Source of the DNA: Gammaproteobacteria bacterium
GTDB taxonomy: Bacteria > Pseudomonadota > Gammaproteobacteria > DSM-26407
Direction of reading: 5' to 3'
Length of the DNA: 13,434 nucleotides
NCBI GenBank assembly: GCA_028694565.1
Contig: JAQVKR010000024.1
Span: 1-13,434, forward strand
Shown here: positions 1-6,473 of the stretch, piece by piece
Layout of the letters: each line of letters begins with the position of its first letter
Position numbering within the stretch: the stretch's first letter is position 1
Translations under genes and position numbers: made by a program
Notes under the pieces: model-generated
The model's input: only the letters and a program-made list of their open reading frames with translations
Database searches by the model: none
Told to the model about the DNA's origin: nothing

Positions 1-1
1 G

Positions 2-2398
2 GCCAAGAACAACGGCATCCCGGTGGGGCCGGGCCGCGGCTCCGGCGCCGGGTCGCTGGTGGCCTACGCGCTCAAGATCACCGACCTGGATCCCCTCCGG
101 TACGACCTGCTGTTCGAGCGCTTCCTCAATCCCGAGCGCGTCTCCATGCCCGACTTCGACGTGGACTTCTGCATGGAAAACCGCGATCGGGTCATCGACT
201 ACGTGGCCCAGAAATACGGCCGCGACCACGTCTCCCAGATCATCACCTACGGTTCCATGGCGGCCAAGGCCGTGGTGCGCGACGTGGGCCGGGTGATGGG
301 GCAGCCCTACGGCTTCGTGGACAAGCTGGCCAAGCTCATCCCCTTCGAGCTCGGCATCACCCTGGACAAGGCGCTGGAGCAGGAGGAGGAGCTGAAGCGG
401 CGCCACGAGGAGGAAGAGGACGTGCGCGCCATCATCGACATGGCGCGCAAGCTCGAGGGGCTCTCGCGCAATGCCGGCAAGCACGCCGGCGGCGTGGTCA
501 TCGCGCCCACCCCGCTCACCGAGTTCACCCCGCTGTACTGCGAAGCCGGCGGGCAGAGCCTGGTGTCCCAGTTCGACAAGGACGACGTGGAGGCGGTCGG
601 GCTGGTGAAGTTCGACTTCCTGGGGCTGCGCACGCTGACCATCATCGACTGGGCGGTGCAGACCATCGACCAGCAGCGCCGGGCCGCCGGCGAGGCGCCG
701 CTCGACATCACGCTGATCCCCATGGACGATCCGGCCAGCTACCGGCTGCTCAAGGACTGCGCCACCACGGCGGTGTTCCAGCTCGAGTCCCGGGGCATGA
801 AGGACCTCATCAAGCGCCTGCAGCCCGACTGCTTCGAGGACATCGTGGCGCTGGTGGCCCTGTTCCGCCCCGGGCCGCTGCAGTCGGGCATGGTGGACGA
901 CTTCATCAACCGCAAGCACGGCCGGGCCAAGGTGGAGTATCCCCATCCCGACCTGGAGCCCATCCTCAAGCCCACCTACGGCGTCATCCTCTATCAGGAG
1001 CAGGTGATGCAGATCGCCCAGGTGCTGGCGGGCTACACTCTCGGCGGCGCCGACCTGCTGCGGCGGGCGATGGGCAAGAAGAAGGCCGAGGAGATGGCCA
1101 AGCAGCGCGAAATTTTCACCAGGGGCGCGCTGGAGCGGGGGGTGGAGGAGAAGACCGCCACCTACATCTTCGACCTGATGGAGAAGTTCGCCGGCTACGG
1201 CTTCAACAAGTCCCACTCCGCCGCCTACGCCCTGGTCTCCTACCAGACCGCCTGGCTCAAGGCCCACTACCCGGCGGCCTTCATGGCCGCGGTGCTCTCC
1301 TCGGACATGGACAACACCGACAAGGTGGTCACCTTCATCGACGAGTGCCACGACATGACCCTCGCCGTGGAGCCGCCGGATGTGAACTCGGGCCAGTACC
1401 GCTTCACCGTGCGCGACGAGCGCACCGTGATCTACGGCCTGGGCGCCATCAAGGGCGTGGGGGAGGGCGCGATCGAGGGGATCCTGGAGGCGCGGGCCGC
1501 GGACGGCCCGTTCGGCGATCTGTTCGACTTCTGCCGGCGCATCGACCTCAAGCGCGCCAACCGCCGGGTGCTGGAGGCGCTCATCCGGGCCGGCGCCCTG
1601 GACAGCCTGGGGGGCAACCGCGCCACCCTGATGGAGAACCTGGGCAATGCGCTGCAGGCCGCGGAGCAGAGCGGCCGGGACCAGGCCCAGGGCCAGAACG
1701 ATCTCTTCGGAGGGCCCGTCGAGACGGCCGCCGTGGCCTTGGCGCAGGTTTCCGAGTGGCCCGATGAACAGCGTCTGCAGGGTGAGAAGGAGACCCTGGG
1801 GCTCTATCTCACCGGCCACCCCATCGAACGCTTCCTGCCCGAGCTGAAGCGCATGCATACCCTGCGCATCGCCGATCTGCACCCGAACCGCAACCAGACC
1901 GTCTGGGTGGCCGGGCTCATCGTGGCCATGCGCACCATGAACACCCGGCGCGGGGACCGGATGGCGTTCGTGACCCTGGACGACCGCAGCGGACGCATCG
2001 AACTGGCGATTTTCTCGGACGTCTACGATGCCCAGCGGGACCGCATCGCCAAGGATCGGGTGGTGGTGGTGGAGGGCGAGGTCAGCGTGGATGACTACTC
2101 CGGCGGCTACAAGATGAGCGGGCGGCGGGTGATGGACATGGAAGAGGCGCGCGAGATCCACGCCCGGCGCCTGCGCCTGCAGGTGGATGCCGCCCGTGCC
2201 GGCAATGGATTCATCGGCGGGCTGCAGAAAGTCCTGGCGCCGTTCCGGGAGGGCCGCTGCCCGGTCTGGATCGAGTACCGCGGCGACGGGGCGAGCGCCA
2301 TGCTCGAGCTGGGCGAGGCCTGGCGGGTCCATCCCGCCGACGCGCTCATCGAGCGGCTGCGGGAGCTCGGCGTCGGCAGCGTGCAGGTGGAGTATTAG
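2..2398 (+). CDS. dnaE: DNA polymerase III alpha subunit, C-terminal 798 residues (5' end outside window)
   Basis: This is the catalytic subunit of the replicative DNA polymerase III. The frame is open from the window edge, so roughly the first 350 residues (the PHP domain and the start of the palm) are missing, judged by alignment from memory with the 1160-residue E. coli protein. The palm motif PDFDVDFC lies near 149-172. Its Asp codons at 152 and 158, plus a third Asp in [10 protein letters not shown] at 614, match the spacing of E. coli D401, D403 and D555. The [10 protein letters not shown] phosphate-contacting segment is at 26-55. An internal beta-clamp binding motif, QNDLF, is at 1694-1708, equivalent to E. 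coli QADMF. A C-terminal OB-fold (about 1900-2120) and tau-binding region complete the protein. The TAG stop is at 2396-2398. The gene converges on rnt across a repeat-bearing spacer, and no Rho-independent terminator with a T-tract is seen. Confidence 0.98.
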   Translation, partial: AKNNGIPVGPGRGSGAGSLVAYALKITDLDPLRYDLLFERFLNPERVSMPDFDVDFCMENRDRVIDYVAQKYGRDHVSQIITYGSMAAKAVVRDVGRVMGQPYGFVDKLAKLIPFELGITLDKALEQEEELKRRHEEEEDVRAIIDMARKLEGLSRNAGKHAGGVVIAPTPLTEFTPLYCEAGGQSLVSQFDKDDVEAVGLVKFDFLGLRTLTIIDWAVQTIDQQRRAAGEAPLDITLIPMDDPASYRLLKDCATTAVFQLESRGMKDLIKRLQPDCFEDIVALVALFRPGPLQSGMVDDFINRKHGRAKVEYPHPDLEPILKPTYGVILYQEQVMQIAQVLAGYTLGGADLLRRAMGKKKAEEMAKQREIFTRGALERGVEEKTATYIFDLMEKFAGYGFNKSHSAAYALVSYQTAWLKAHYPAAFMAAVLSSDMDNTDKVVTFIDECHDMTLAVEPPDVNSGQYRFTVRDERTVIYGLGAIKGVGEGAIEGILEARAADGPFGDLFDFCRRIDLKRANRRVLEALIRAGALDSLGGNRATLMENLGNALQAAEQSGRDQAQGQNDLFGGPVETAAVALAQVSEWPDEQRLQGEKETLGLYLTGHPIERFLPELKRMHTLRIADLHPNRNQTVWVAGLIVAMRTMNTRRGDRMAFVTLDDRSGRIELAIFSDVYDAQRDRIAKDRVVVVEGEVSVDDYSGGYKMSGRRVMDMEEAREIHARRLRLQVDAARAGNGFIGGLQKVLAPFREGRCPVWIEYRGDGASAMLELGEAWRVHPADALIERLRELGVGSVQVEY

Positions 2399-2399
2399 T

Positions 2400-2413
2400 G
2401 GGATAAGGGATAA
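2400..2413. repeat. Two tandem heptamers GGGATAA
   Basis: Two perfect GGGATAA units start two bases after the dnaE stop and run on into GGA, directly abutting the REP-like element. They look like one flank of the composite intergenic element that ends with a different heptamer array at 2495-2534. Confidence 0.7.
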
Positions 2414-2418
2414 GGATT

Positions 2419-2491
2419 GTAGGTGCAGATTCATCTGCACAGGGGTGCCGGGGTTCAGCGTCCTGCCCGGCCGGATGAATCCGGCCCTACA
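2419..2491. repeat. REP/BIME-like pair of inverted palindromes with GTAG feet
   Basis: There are two short palindromes in opposite orientation. The first, on the plus strand, is GTAG (2419-2422), then an 8-bp stem GTGCAGAT/ATCTGCAC (2423-2430, 2433-2440) around TC. The second, read on the minus strand from 2491, is T-GTAG, then GGCCGGAT/ATCCGGCC (2486-2479, 2476-2469) around TC. The foot, the loop and the inner bases GAT/ATC are the same in both, while the outer stem positions differ with matching compensatory changes, so pairing rather than sequence is conserved. A 5' GTAG tetranucleotide next to a hairpin is the hallmark of REP sequences mobilised by RAYT (TnpA-REP) transposases. Assignment to that class is inference, since no RAYT gene is in the window. 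The element may also act as a transcription or mRNA 3'-end barrier between convergent dnaE and rnt. Confidence 0.75.
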
Positions 2492-2494
2492 GTG

Positions 2495-2534
2495 CAGTCA
2501 CCAGTCACCAGCCACCAGTCACGGAACACGGAAC
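2495..2534. repeat. Heptamer tandem repeats: CAGTCAC x4, then ACGGAAC x2
   Basis: CAGTCAC occurs at 2495-2501, 2502-2508, 2509-2515 (one change, CAGCCAC) and 2516-2522. It is followed in near-continuous phase by ACGGAAC at 2521-2527 and 2528-2534. Both arrays have a 7-bp period, like GGGATAA on the other side of the REP-like pair, but a different sequence. They lie 3' of rnt on its strand and outside any gene. Confidence 0.8.
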
Positions 2535-2565
2535 CGTCGCGCCCAGGCCCGCCGTCCGGGCGGCC

Positions 2566-3249
2566 TCAATCCTCGACTTCCCCGGCTTCCTCCGGTTCTT
2601 CTGACTCCCCGCCGCTGTCCGGCATCTCCAGCCTCGGAACACCCACACTGCTGTGCCAGCGGTTGACCACCGTGCAGAACAGCTCCGCCGTGCGCTCGGT
2701 GTCGTAGCGGGCCGAGTGCGCCTCGTTGGTGTCCCAGTCGAACCCGGCCGCCTTGACCGCCCGCGCCAGCACCGTCTGGCCGTACGCCAGACCGCCCAGG
2801 GTCGCCGTATCGAAGGTGGTGAAGGGGTGGAAGGGGTTGCGCTTGATCTTGCAGCGGTCCACCGCGGCCTTGAGAAAGGCGAGATCGAAGAACGGATTGT
2901 GGCCCACCAGCACCGCCCGCGTGCACTGGTTGTCGCGGATGGCCTTGCGCACCGGCTGGAAGATGCGTTCCAGGGCATCCTTTTCCGGGACGGCGAAGCG
3001 GAACGGGTGATAGGGATCGATGCCGGTGAAGTCCAGGGCCGACTGCTCGATATTCGCTCCCGGGAACGGCTCCACGTGGGCGTGGATGGTCTCCGCCGGC
3101 CGCAGGGTCCCCTCGGAATCCATGGCCAGCAACACGGCGGCGATCTCGAGGAGCGCGTCGCGGCGGGGGTTGAAGCCGCCGGTCTCCACGTCGACGACGA
3201 CGGGCAGGAAGCCGCGGAAGCGCAGGGCTATGGGGCGCGAGTCAGTCAT
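2566..3249 (-). CDS. rnt: Ribonuclease T (DEDDh 3'-5' exoribonuclease)
   Basis: RNase T trims 3' ends of tRNA, 5S and 23S rRNA and other structured RNAs. The 227-residue product aligns closely with the 215-residue E. coli enzyme. Exo I is [10 protein letters not shown] (D20, E22), Exo II is [11 protein letters not shown] (D122) and Exo III is [11 protein letters not shown] (H178, D183). The whole DEDDh set is therefore present, and the conserved RNPFHPF segment is also there. The chosen ATG at 3249 is one codon after an in-frame TTG and gives the usual short lead before the exonuclease core. No clear Shine-Dalgarno is seen upstream. The extreme C-terminus (about 20 residues after [10 protein letters not shown]) is an acidic Glu-rich tail not present in the E. 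coli protein. The gene is transcribed alone and converges on dnaE. Confidence 0.95.
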   Translation of the reverse strand: MTDSRPIALRFRGFLPVVVDVETGGFNPRRDALLEIAAVLLAMDSEGTLRPAETIHAHVEPFPGANIEQSALDFTGIDPYHPFRFAVPEKDALERIFQPVRKAIRDNQCTRAVLVGHNPFFDLAFLKAAVDRCKIKRNPFHPFTTFDTATLGGLAYGQTVLARAVKAAGFDWDTNEAHSARYDTERTAELFCTVVNRWHSSVGVPRLEMPDSGGESEEPEEAGEVED

Positions 3250-3329
3250 CAAGGCAGGATAACGGAACCAGGGCGGGTTTACGATTGGCGCAGCAGGATA
3301 ACCGCGGACGATGGATGGTAATCGGCCGA

Positions 3330-3372
3330 TTAAAAATTACTATTGGCTAATATGCAAAACCGCTAATATAAT
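3330..3372 (+). promoter_or_regulatory. Strong sigma70-type promoter with AT-rich UP-like segment
   Basis: A -35 element TTGGCT (3343-3348) and a perfect consensus -10 TATAAT (3367-3372) are separated by 18 bp. The segment just upstream (3330-3342, TTAAAAATTACTA) is strikingly AT-rich for this GC-rich genome and fits an UP element. Predicted transcription starts near 3379, giving a leader of about 60 nt before the ATG at 3440. A ribosome binding site GGGAG lies at 3427-3431. Together these imply high expression of the downstream secreted protein. Confidence 0.75.
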
Positions 3373-3381
3373 CAAACTCGA

Positions 3382-3401
3382 ATACTTGCAAAGCCAAGTA
3401 T
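3382..3401 (+). other. 5' leader stem-loop of the sulfur-globule-like gene
   Basis: A perfect 7-bp inverted repeat, ATACTTG (3382-3388) and CAAGTAT (3395-3401), encloses a 6-nt loop. CG/CG can pair outside it past a one-base bulge. It begins within a few bases of the predicted transcription start, so it would sit at the extreme 5' end of the mRNA. Such hairpins can protect against 5'-dependent decay. It could equally be an operator just downstream of +1. Confidence 0.5.
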
Positions 3402-3439
3402 CGAACTAAACCAACAACGTCTGCTAGGGAGATTCTATC

Positions 3440-3769
3440 ATGAAGAAGCTCACCAAGATTGCTGCTGCTGCTGTGATCGCCGGCGCCGCCGCGCTGCCTC
3501 TCTCCTCCGCCCAGGCCTGGTGGGGCCCGGGTTGGGGTGGCGGTCCCTGGAACGGCTGGGGTGACGGCTGGCGCGACATGGACTTCTCCATGCGCGGTTC
3601 CGGCTCCGGCTACGGCCGCGGCTACGGCTACCCCTACGGTGGCTATGGCTACCCCTACTACGGTGGCTACGGCCCCTACGGCTATGGCGCCCCCTACGGC
3701 TACGGCGCGCCTTACGGCTACCCGGTCACCCCGGTCGCCCCGGCTGCCCCCAAGGCCGAGAGCAAGTAA
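3440..3769 (+). CDS. Sulfur globule protein-like secreted Gly/Tyr-rich protein
   Basis: The product has 109 residues. A Sec signal peptide (KK at 2-3, hydrophobic Ala-rich core, SSAQA) is predicted to be cleaved after A26, giving an 83-residue mature protein that begins WWGPGWGG. The mature part has a Trp/Gly block, a short [10 protein letters not shown] linker, then about 40 residues of alternating Gly, Tyr and Pro (units such as [10 protein letters not shown] and two copies of YGYGAP), and a Pro/Ala/Lys tail. It has no cysteine. This architecture matches the periplasmic sulfur globule envelope proteins of Allochromatium-type sulfur oxidisers, which coat stored elemental sulfur. The family call rests on composition and architecture, because low-complexity sequence limits homology. 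A generic glycine-rich envelope protein is the alternative. The start is supported by GGGAG 8 nt upstream and by the promoter at 3343-3372. Confidence 0.68.
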   Translation: MKKLTKIAAAAVIAGAAALPLSSAQAWWGPGWGGGPWNGWGDGWRDMDFSMRGSGSGYGRGYGYPYGGYGYPYYGGYGPYGYGAPYGYGAPYGYPVTPVAPAAPKAESK

Positions 3770-3788
3770 GGACACCGTGTCCTGAGCA

Positions 3789-3815
3789 GCGGGCGGGCCT
3801 TCATGGCCCGTCCGC
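3789..3815 (+). other. Intercistronic GC-rich hairpin without T-tract
   Basis: The arms GCGGGCGGGCC (3789-3799) and GGCCCGTCCGC (3805-3815) pair over 11 positions, with one G-U wobble, around the loop TTCAT. No T-run follows, so it is not a standard Rho-independent terminator. It lies 19 bp after the stop of the sulfur-globule-like gene and 85 bp before the next start. It could stabilise the 3' end of the upstream message or cause partial termination, making the first gene more abundant than the second. A smaller palindrome, GGACAC-C-GTGTCC, is at 3770-3782. Confidence 0.55.
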
Positions 3816-3900
3816 GCTTCCGGGGCCGGCCCAGGCGTTCGAAGGGGCGGGTCCCGAAGGCCGACAGACCGCAATCACTGTGGACAAGAGGATATCGAGC

Positions 3901-4458
3901 ATGAAGTTTTTCAATATGACTGCCCTGGCTGCGGCGGTTGCGGCTTCCGCGCTGGCCATGCAGCCGGTTCTGGCCGAACAGACCGTGCCGGCCCAGACCG
4001 GGGTGAGCATCCCCGAGCGCGCCTTCACCGCCGACCGCGCCCAGTTCGAGGCCCAGCGTGACCAGCGCCGGGTGGAGATGGCCCAGCGCCGCGAGGCCAT
4101 GAAGGCCCGGATGGAGCAGGAGCGTGCCGCCGCCCGCGAGTCGATGGAGGCCGAGCATGCCGCGTTCGCCAAGGTGATGGAGGCCGAGCGCAACGCCTTC
4201 GCGCCCGTCAACTACACCGGTGACGCCGCCGACTGGCAGACGCAGCAGATCGAGGCCCAGAAGGCCGTGCAGGAAGCCTACGCCGAGATGCACCGCCTGC
4301 AGGCGGAGCGTTTCGAGCGTGATCAGCGGGCCATGGCCGAGGCCATGGGGGCGGACTACGATACCCTGCGCGAGCAGCAGAAGGCCGCCTGGGAACAGCA
4401 CCAGGCCGCCATGCAGAAGTTCATCGAGGAGCAGCGCAAGGCCGCCACCGGCAGCTGA
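3901..4458 (+). CDS. Secreted Glu/Gln/Arg/Ala-rich helical protein, function unknown
   Basis: I do not recognise the family. The product has 185 residues. The N-terminus, MKFF followed by a hydrophobic Ala-rich stretch ending QPVLA, is a signal peptide with likely cleavage after A25, so the mature protein should be periplasmic or extracellular. The mature chain is almost entirely charged and Ala-rich, with no Cys and few helix breakers. Residues about 42-105 (repeated patterns such as RREAM, MEQER, MEAEH and MEAER) and about 120-180 look like two long amphipathic or coiled-coil helices, separated by a segment containing APVNYTGDAADW. The ATG at 3901 has AGAGGA at 3887-3892. An in-frame GTG at 3880 would put charged residues before the signal peptide and is disfavoured. 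It follows the sulfur-globule-like gene on the same strand with a 131-bp gap and no standard terminator, so co-transcription is likely. A role in coating or anchoring globules is inference only. Confidence 0.85.
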   Translation: MKFFNMTALAAAVAASALAMQPVLAEQTVPAQTGVSIPERAFTADRAQFEAQRDQRRVEMAQRREAMKARMEQERAAARESMEAEHAAFAKVMEAERNAFAPVNYTGDAADWQTQQIEAQKAVQEAYAEMHRLQAERFERDQRAMAEAMGADYDTLREQQKAAWEQHQAAMQKFIEEQRKAATGS

Positions 4459-4482
4459 GCCGCCGCTTCCCGCGCAGTACCG

Positions 4483-4513
4483 AAAAGCCCGGCGGATGCC
4501 GGGCTTTTTCTTT
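4483..4513. terminator. Bidirectional Rho-independent terminator
   Basis: The stem GCCCGGC (4487-4493) and GCCGGGC (4498-4504) encloses GGAT. It is followed on the plus strand by TTTTTCTTT and preceded by AAAA, which gives TTTT on the minus strand. It ends the secreted-protein transcription unit (stop at 4458) and can also stop pyrC transcripts arriving from the right. Confidence 0.92.
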
Positions 4514-4526
4514 GGTTCATCCCCAG

Positions 4527-4695
4527 GTTGCGCGGATTGTCGTCGGCGGGAACCGCCGAGCGCATGCCGCGGCAATCGGGACGTCGCGCCGAAACCCGGT
4601 TCCTGGCGGCATCAAGCCCGCGCCTCGGGGACGGCGGTGGGTCCGCGTGGGCGAACCGTCAACCACCTCCGTGCAATCCGCGCAATCCGTGGATG
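4527..4695. repeat. Degenerate nonamer repeats in inverted arrangement
   Basis: Between the terminator and the pyrC 3' end, the minus strand carries three 9-bp units at 4695-4669: CATCCACGG, ATTGCGCGG and ATTGCACGG. The plus strand at 4527-4544 carries GTTGCGCGG and ATTGTCGTC. As a result TTGCGCGGATTG (4528-4539) and CAATCCGCGCAA (4674-4685) form a perfect 12-bp inverted repeat spaced by 134 bp. Nothing else recognisable lies in this 248-bp gap. The geometry is the same as in the clearer element at 9034-9183. Confidence 0.45.
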
Positions 4696-4706
4696 GCCAT
4701 GCAACT

Positions 4707-5738
4707 TCAAACCCGTCGCCAGTGGACGGTGGCACCGGCGCGCAGGGGGACCACGCTGGTGTCGCCGAAGGGGTAGGAGGTGGGCAGCTCCCAGTCGGCC
4801 TGCTCCAGGGTGATGGTGTCGCCGTTCACGGGCAGGCCGTAGAAGGCCGGGCCGAAGCGGCTGGCGAAATCCTCCAGCCGATCCAGGGCGCCGGCCGCGT
4901 CGAAAACCTCCGCGTAGAGCTCGATGGCGGACGGCGCGGTGTACATGCCGGCGCAGCCGCAGGCGCTCTCCTTGTCCTCGCGGGCGTGCGGGGCGCTGTC
5001 GGTGCCGAGGAAGAATCGGGGCTCGCCGCTGACGGCCGCCTCCACCAGGGCCTGGCGGTGGGTCTCGCGCTTCAGCACCGGCAGGCAGTAGTGGTGGGGA
5101 CGGATGCCGCCCACCAGCATCTGGTTGCGGTTGAGCAGGAGGTGGTGGGCGGTGATGGTGGCGGCGACGCTCTCCGGCGCGGCGCGGACGAACTGCACCG
5201 CGTCCCGGGTGGTGATGTGCTCCAGCACCACCCGCAGACCGGGCAGGCGCCGCAGCAGCGGTGCCAGGCGATCCTCGATGAAGCGCAGCTCGCGGTCGAA
5301 GATATCGACCTCCGGCCCGGTGACCTCGCCGTGGACCAGCAGCGGCAGGCCGGTCTCCGCCATCGCCTCCAGCGCCGGGTAGACGCGCTCCATATCGGTC
5401 ACGCCGGAATCCGAATTGGTGGTGGCCCCGGCGGGATAGAGCTTCACGCCGTGAACGATGCCGCTGTCGCGGGCGGCCCGGATCTCCGCCGGCGTGGTGT
5501 TGTCCGTCAGGTAGAGGGTCATCAGCGGCTCGAAGGCCAGCCCCGCCGGCACCGCCGCCAGGATCCGCTCGCGATAGGCCCGGGCCGAGCCGGTGGTGGT
5601 CACGGGCGGACGGAGATTGGGCATGACGATGGCCCGCGCGAACTGGTGCGCCGCATGGGGGACCGTGGTCTGCAGGGCCTCGCCGTCGCGCAGGTGGATG
5701 TGCCAGTCGTCGGGCCGGATCAGGGTGATGCGCTTCAT
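4707..5738 (-). CDS. pyrC: Dihydroorotase, class II
   Basis: This enzyme cyclises N-carbamoyl-L-aspartate to dihydroorotate, the third step of de novo pyrimidine synthesis, in the cytosol. The product has 343 residues (E. coli PyrC has 348). The binuclear zinc site is complete: DWHIHLRDG (H13, H15), the carboxylated lysine in [10 protein letters not shown] (K99), LLVHGEV (H136), LEHITT (H174) and GTDSAPH (D247). The residue spacing matches E. coli H16, H18, K102, H139, H177 and D250. The ATG at 5738 begins [13 protein letters not shown], the standard class II start, with AAGGA about 9 nt upstream. It is transcribed divergently from the HTH gene at 6033 and converges on the terminator at 4483-4513. 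The gene stands alone, away from other pyr genes in the window. Confidence 0.97.
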   Translation of the reverse strand: MKRITLIRPDDWHIHLRDGEALQTTVPHAAHQFARAIVMPNLRPPVTTTGSARAYRERILAAVPAGLAFEPLMTLYLTDNTTPAEIRAARDSGIVHGVKLYPAGATTNSDSGVTDMERVYPALEAMAETGLPLLVHGEVTGPEVDIFDRELRFIEDRLAPLLRRLPGLRVVLEHITTRDAVQFVRAAPESVAATITAHHLLLNRNQMLVGGIRPHHYCLPVLKRETHRQALVEAAVSGEPRFFLGTDSAPHAREDKESACGCAGMYTAPSAIELYAEVFDAAGALDRLEDFASRFGPAFYGLPVNGDTITLEQADWELPTSYPFGDTSVVPLRAGATVHWRRV

Positions 5739-5921
5739 GGCTGGGTGTCCTTGCGCTCGCTGAAATTCGGTAGGTATTTTCGCATTCCCGCAGCGGCGAT
5801 GGTATGCGTATTCGCGTTCCCCGGGGCGTCAAGCGCGGGTGGGTCAGGCGCGGCGCCAGGGCGGTGCCCGCGGTGCGCGGGCCGCAACCCGTCGTCCGCG
5901 GCCGCTGCCCGCCCCCCGTGG

Positions 5922-5948
5922 TTGTCGGGGAAGGACCTGCGCTATCCT
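5922..5948 (+). promoter_or_regulatory. Weak candidate promoter for the HTH/flavoprotein pair
   Basis: In the 294-bp divergent spacer between pyrC and the HTH gene, TTGTCG (5922-5927) and TATCCT (5943-5948) are spaced by 15 bp, shorter than ideal. For pyrC, a good -35 (TTGACG on the minus strand, 5832-5827) has only a poor -10 partner (TACGCA, 5810-5805). No attenuator or clear operator is visible in this spacer. Confidence 0.3.
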
Positions 5949-6032
5949 GTGGGTGCCGGTCCCGCGGGCCCGGCGGCCGTGCACGCCAGAGCACAACAGG
6001 CGCGGCCCGACTGCGGATGGAGGCGAACGGGC

Positions 6033-6467
6033 ATGGCTCATTTCATCGGCATGGCGCGCGCCGCGCGCATGCTGGGCGTCGATCGGCATACCCTGCAGCG
6101 ACTGGTTCACGACGGCCAGCTGGAAACCTTCGAGGGGCAGGTGGACGTGGAGGCGCTGCGCGAGCGCTACCCCGGGATGCTCACGGATGAGCCGGGGATC
6201 CTCGAGCATGTCCGCACCCTGCGCCAGACCGCCTTCGCCCGCCGCGTCCAGGAGGCGGTGGCGCCCGACCCGGAAGCCCTCAGCGCCCGGTTGCACAAGC
6301 TCGACGTGGAGCTGTCCATCGAGCGGCACCATGCCAGGAAGTACCGGACGATAGTGGAGGATCTCGTGCGCAAGCTGAACGAGCTGCAACCGGCGGTCAC
6401 CGTGGAGCAGCGGATGCTCATCTCCGACATCTGCTGCTGGCTCGCGGGGCGGATCGAGGAGCGCTGA
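6033..6467 (+). CDS. Small helix-turn-helix (MerR/excisionase-like) protein
   Basis: The product has 144 residues. Residues 4-46 (MARAARMLGVDRHTLQRLVHDGQLETFEG followed by VDVEALRERYPG) read as a MerR- or excisionase-type winged HTH: a short helix, a turn at LGV, a recognition helix DRHTLQRLV, a beta wing, then a helix. The remainder (about 50-144) is predicted helical, with an Arg-rich segment DVELSIERHHARKYRTIVEDLVRKL and a C-terminal DICCWLAGRIEER that carries two adjacent cysteines. I do not recognise the C-terminal part. The ATG at 6033 has GGAGG 9 nt upstream. The reading frame extends far upstream, but only as antisense to pyrC. The next gene begins 6 bp after its stop, so it probably forms an operon with the flavoprotein and may regulate it. 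A DNA-binding role is inferred from the fold alone. Confidence 0.8.
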   Translation: MAHFIGMARAARMLGVDRHTLQRLVHDGQLETFEGQVDVEALRERYPGMLTDEPGILEHVRTLRQTAFARRVQEAVAPDPEALSARLHKLDVELSIERHHARKYRTIVEDLVRKLNELQPAVTVEQRMLISDICCWLAGRIEER

Positions 6468-6473
6468 GCCGGC

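Noticed and set aside
2495..2534. Possible CRISPR-like array from regular repeats
   Set aside because: The units are 7 bp head to tail with no spacers. CRISPR repeats are much longer and separated by unique spacers.
3254..3302. Direct repeat GCAGGATAAC at 3254-3263 and 3293-3302 upstream of rnt
   Set aside because: Ten bases, only two copies and no symmetry. This could be chance and does not line up with a convincing promoter.
2653..3321. 222-codon plus-strand frame opposite rnt
   Set aside because: It is antisense to rnt, which has a complete DEDDh active site.
4512..6032. Long plus-strand open frame running from 4512 into the HTH gene (651 codons in total), and a minus-strand frame 4612-5994
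   Set aside because: The first is antisense to pyrC and low-complexity in character, and the second overlaps pyrC in another frame. Long open frames are expected at this GC content. The HTH gene has a good ATG and ribosome site at 6033.
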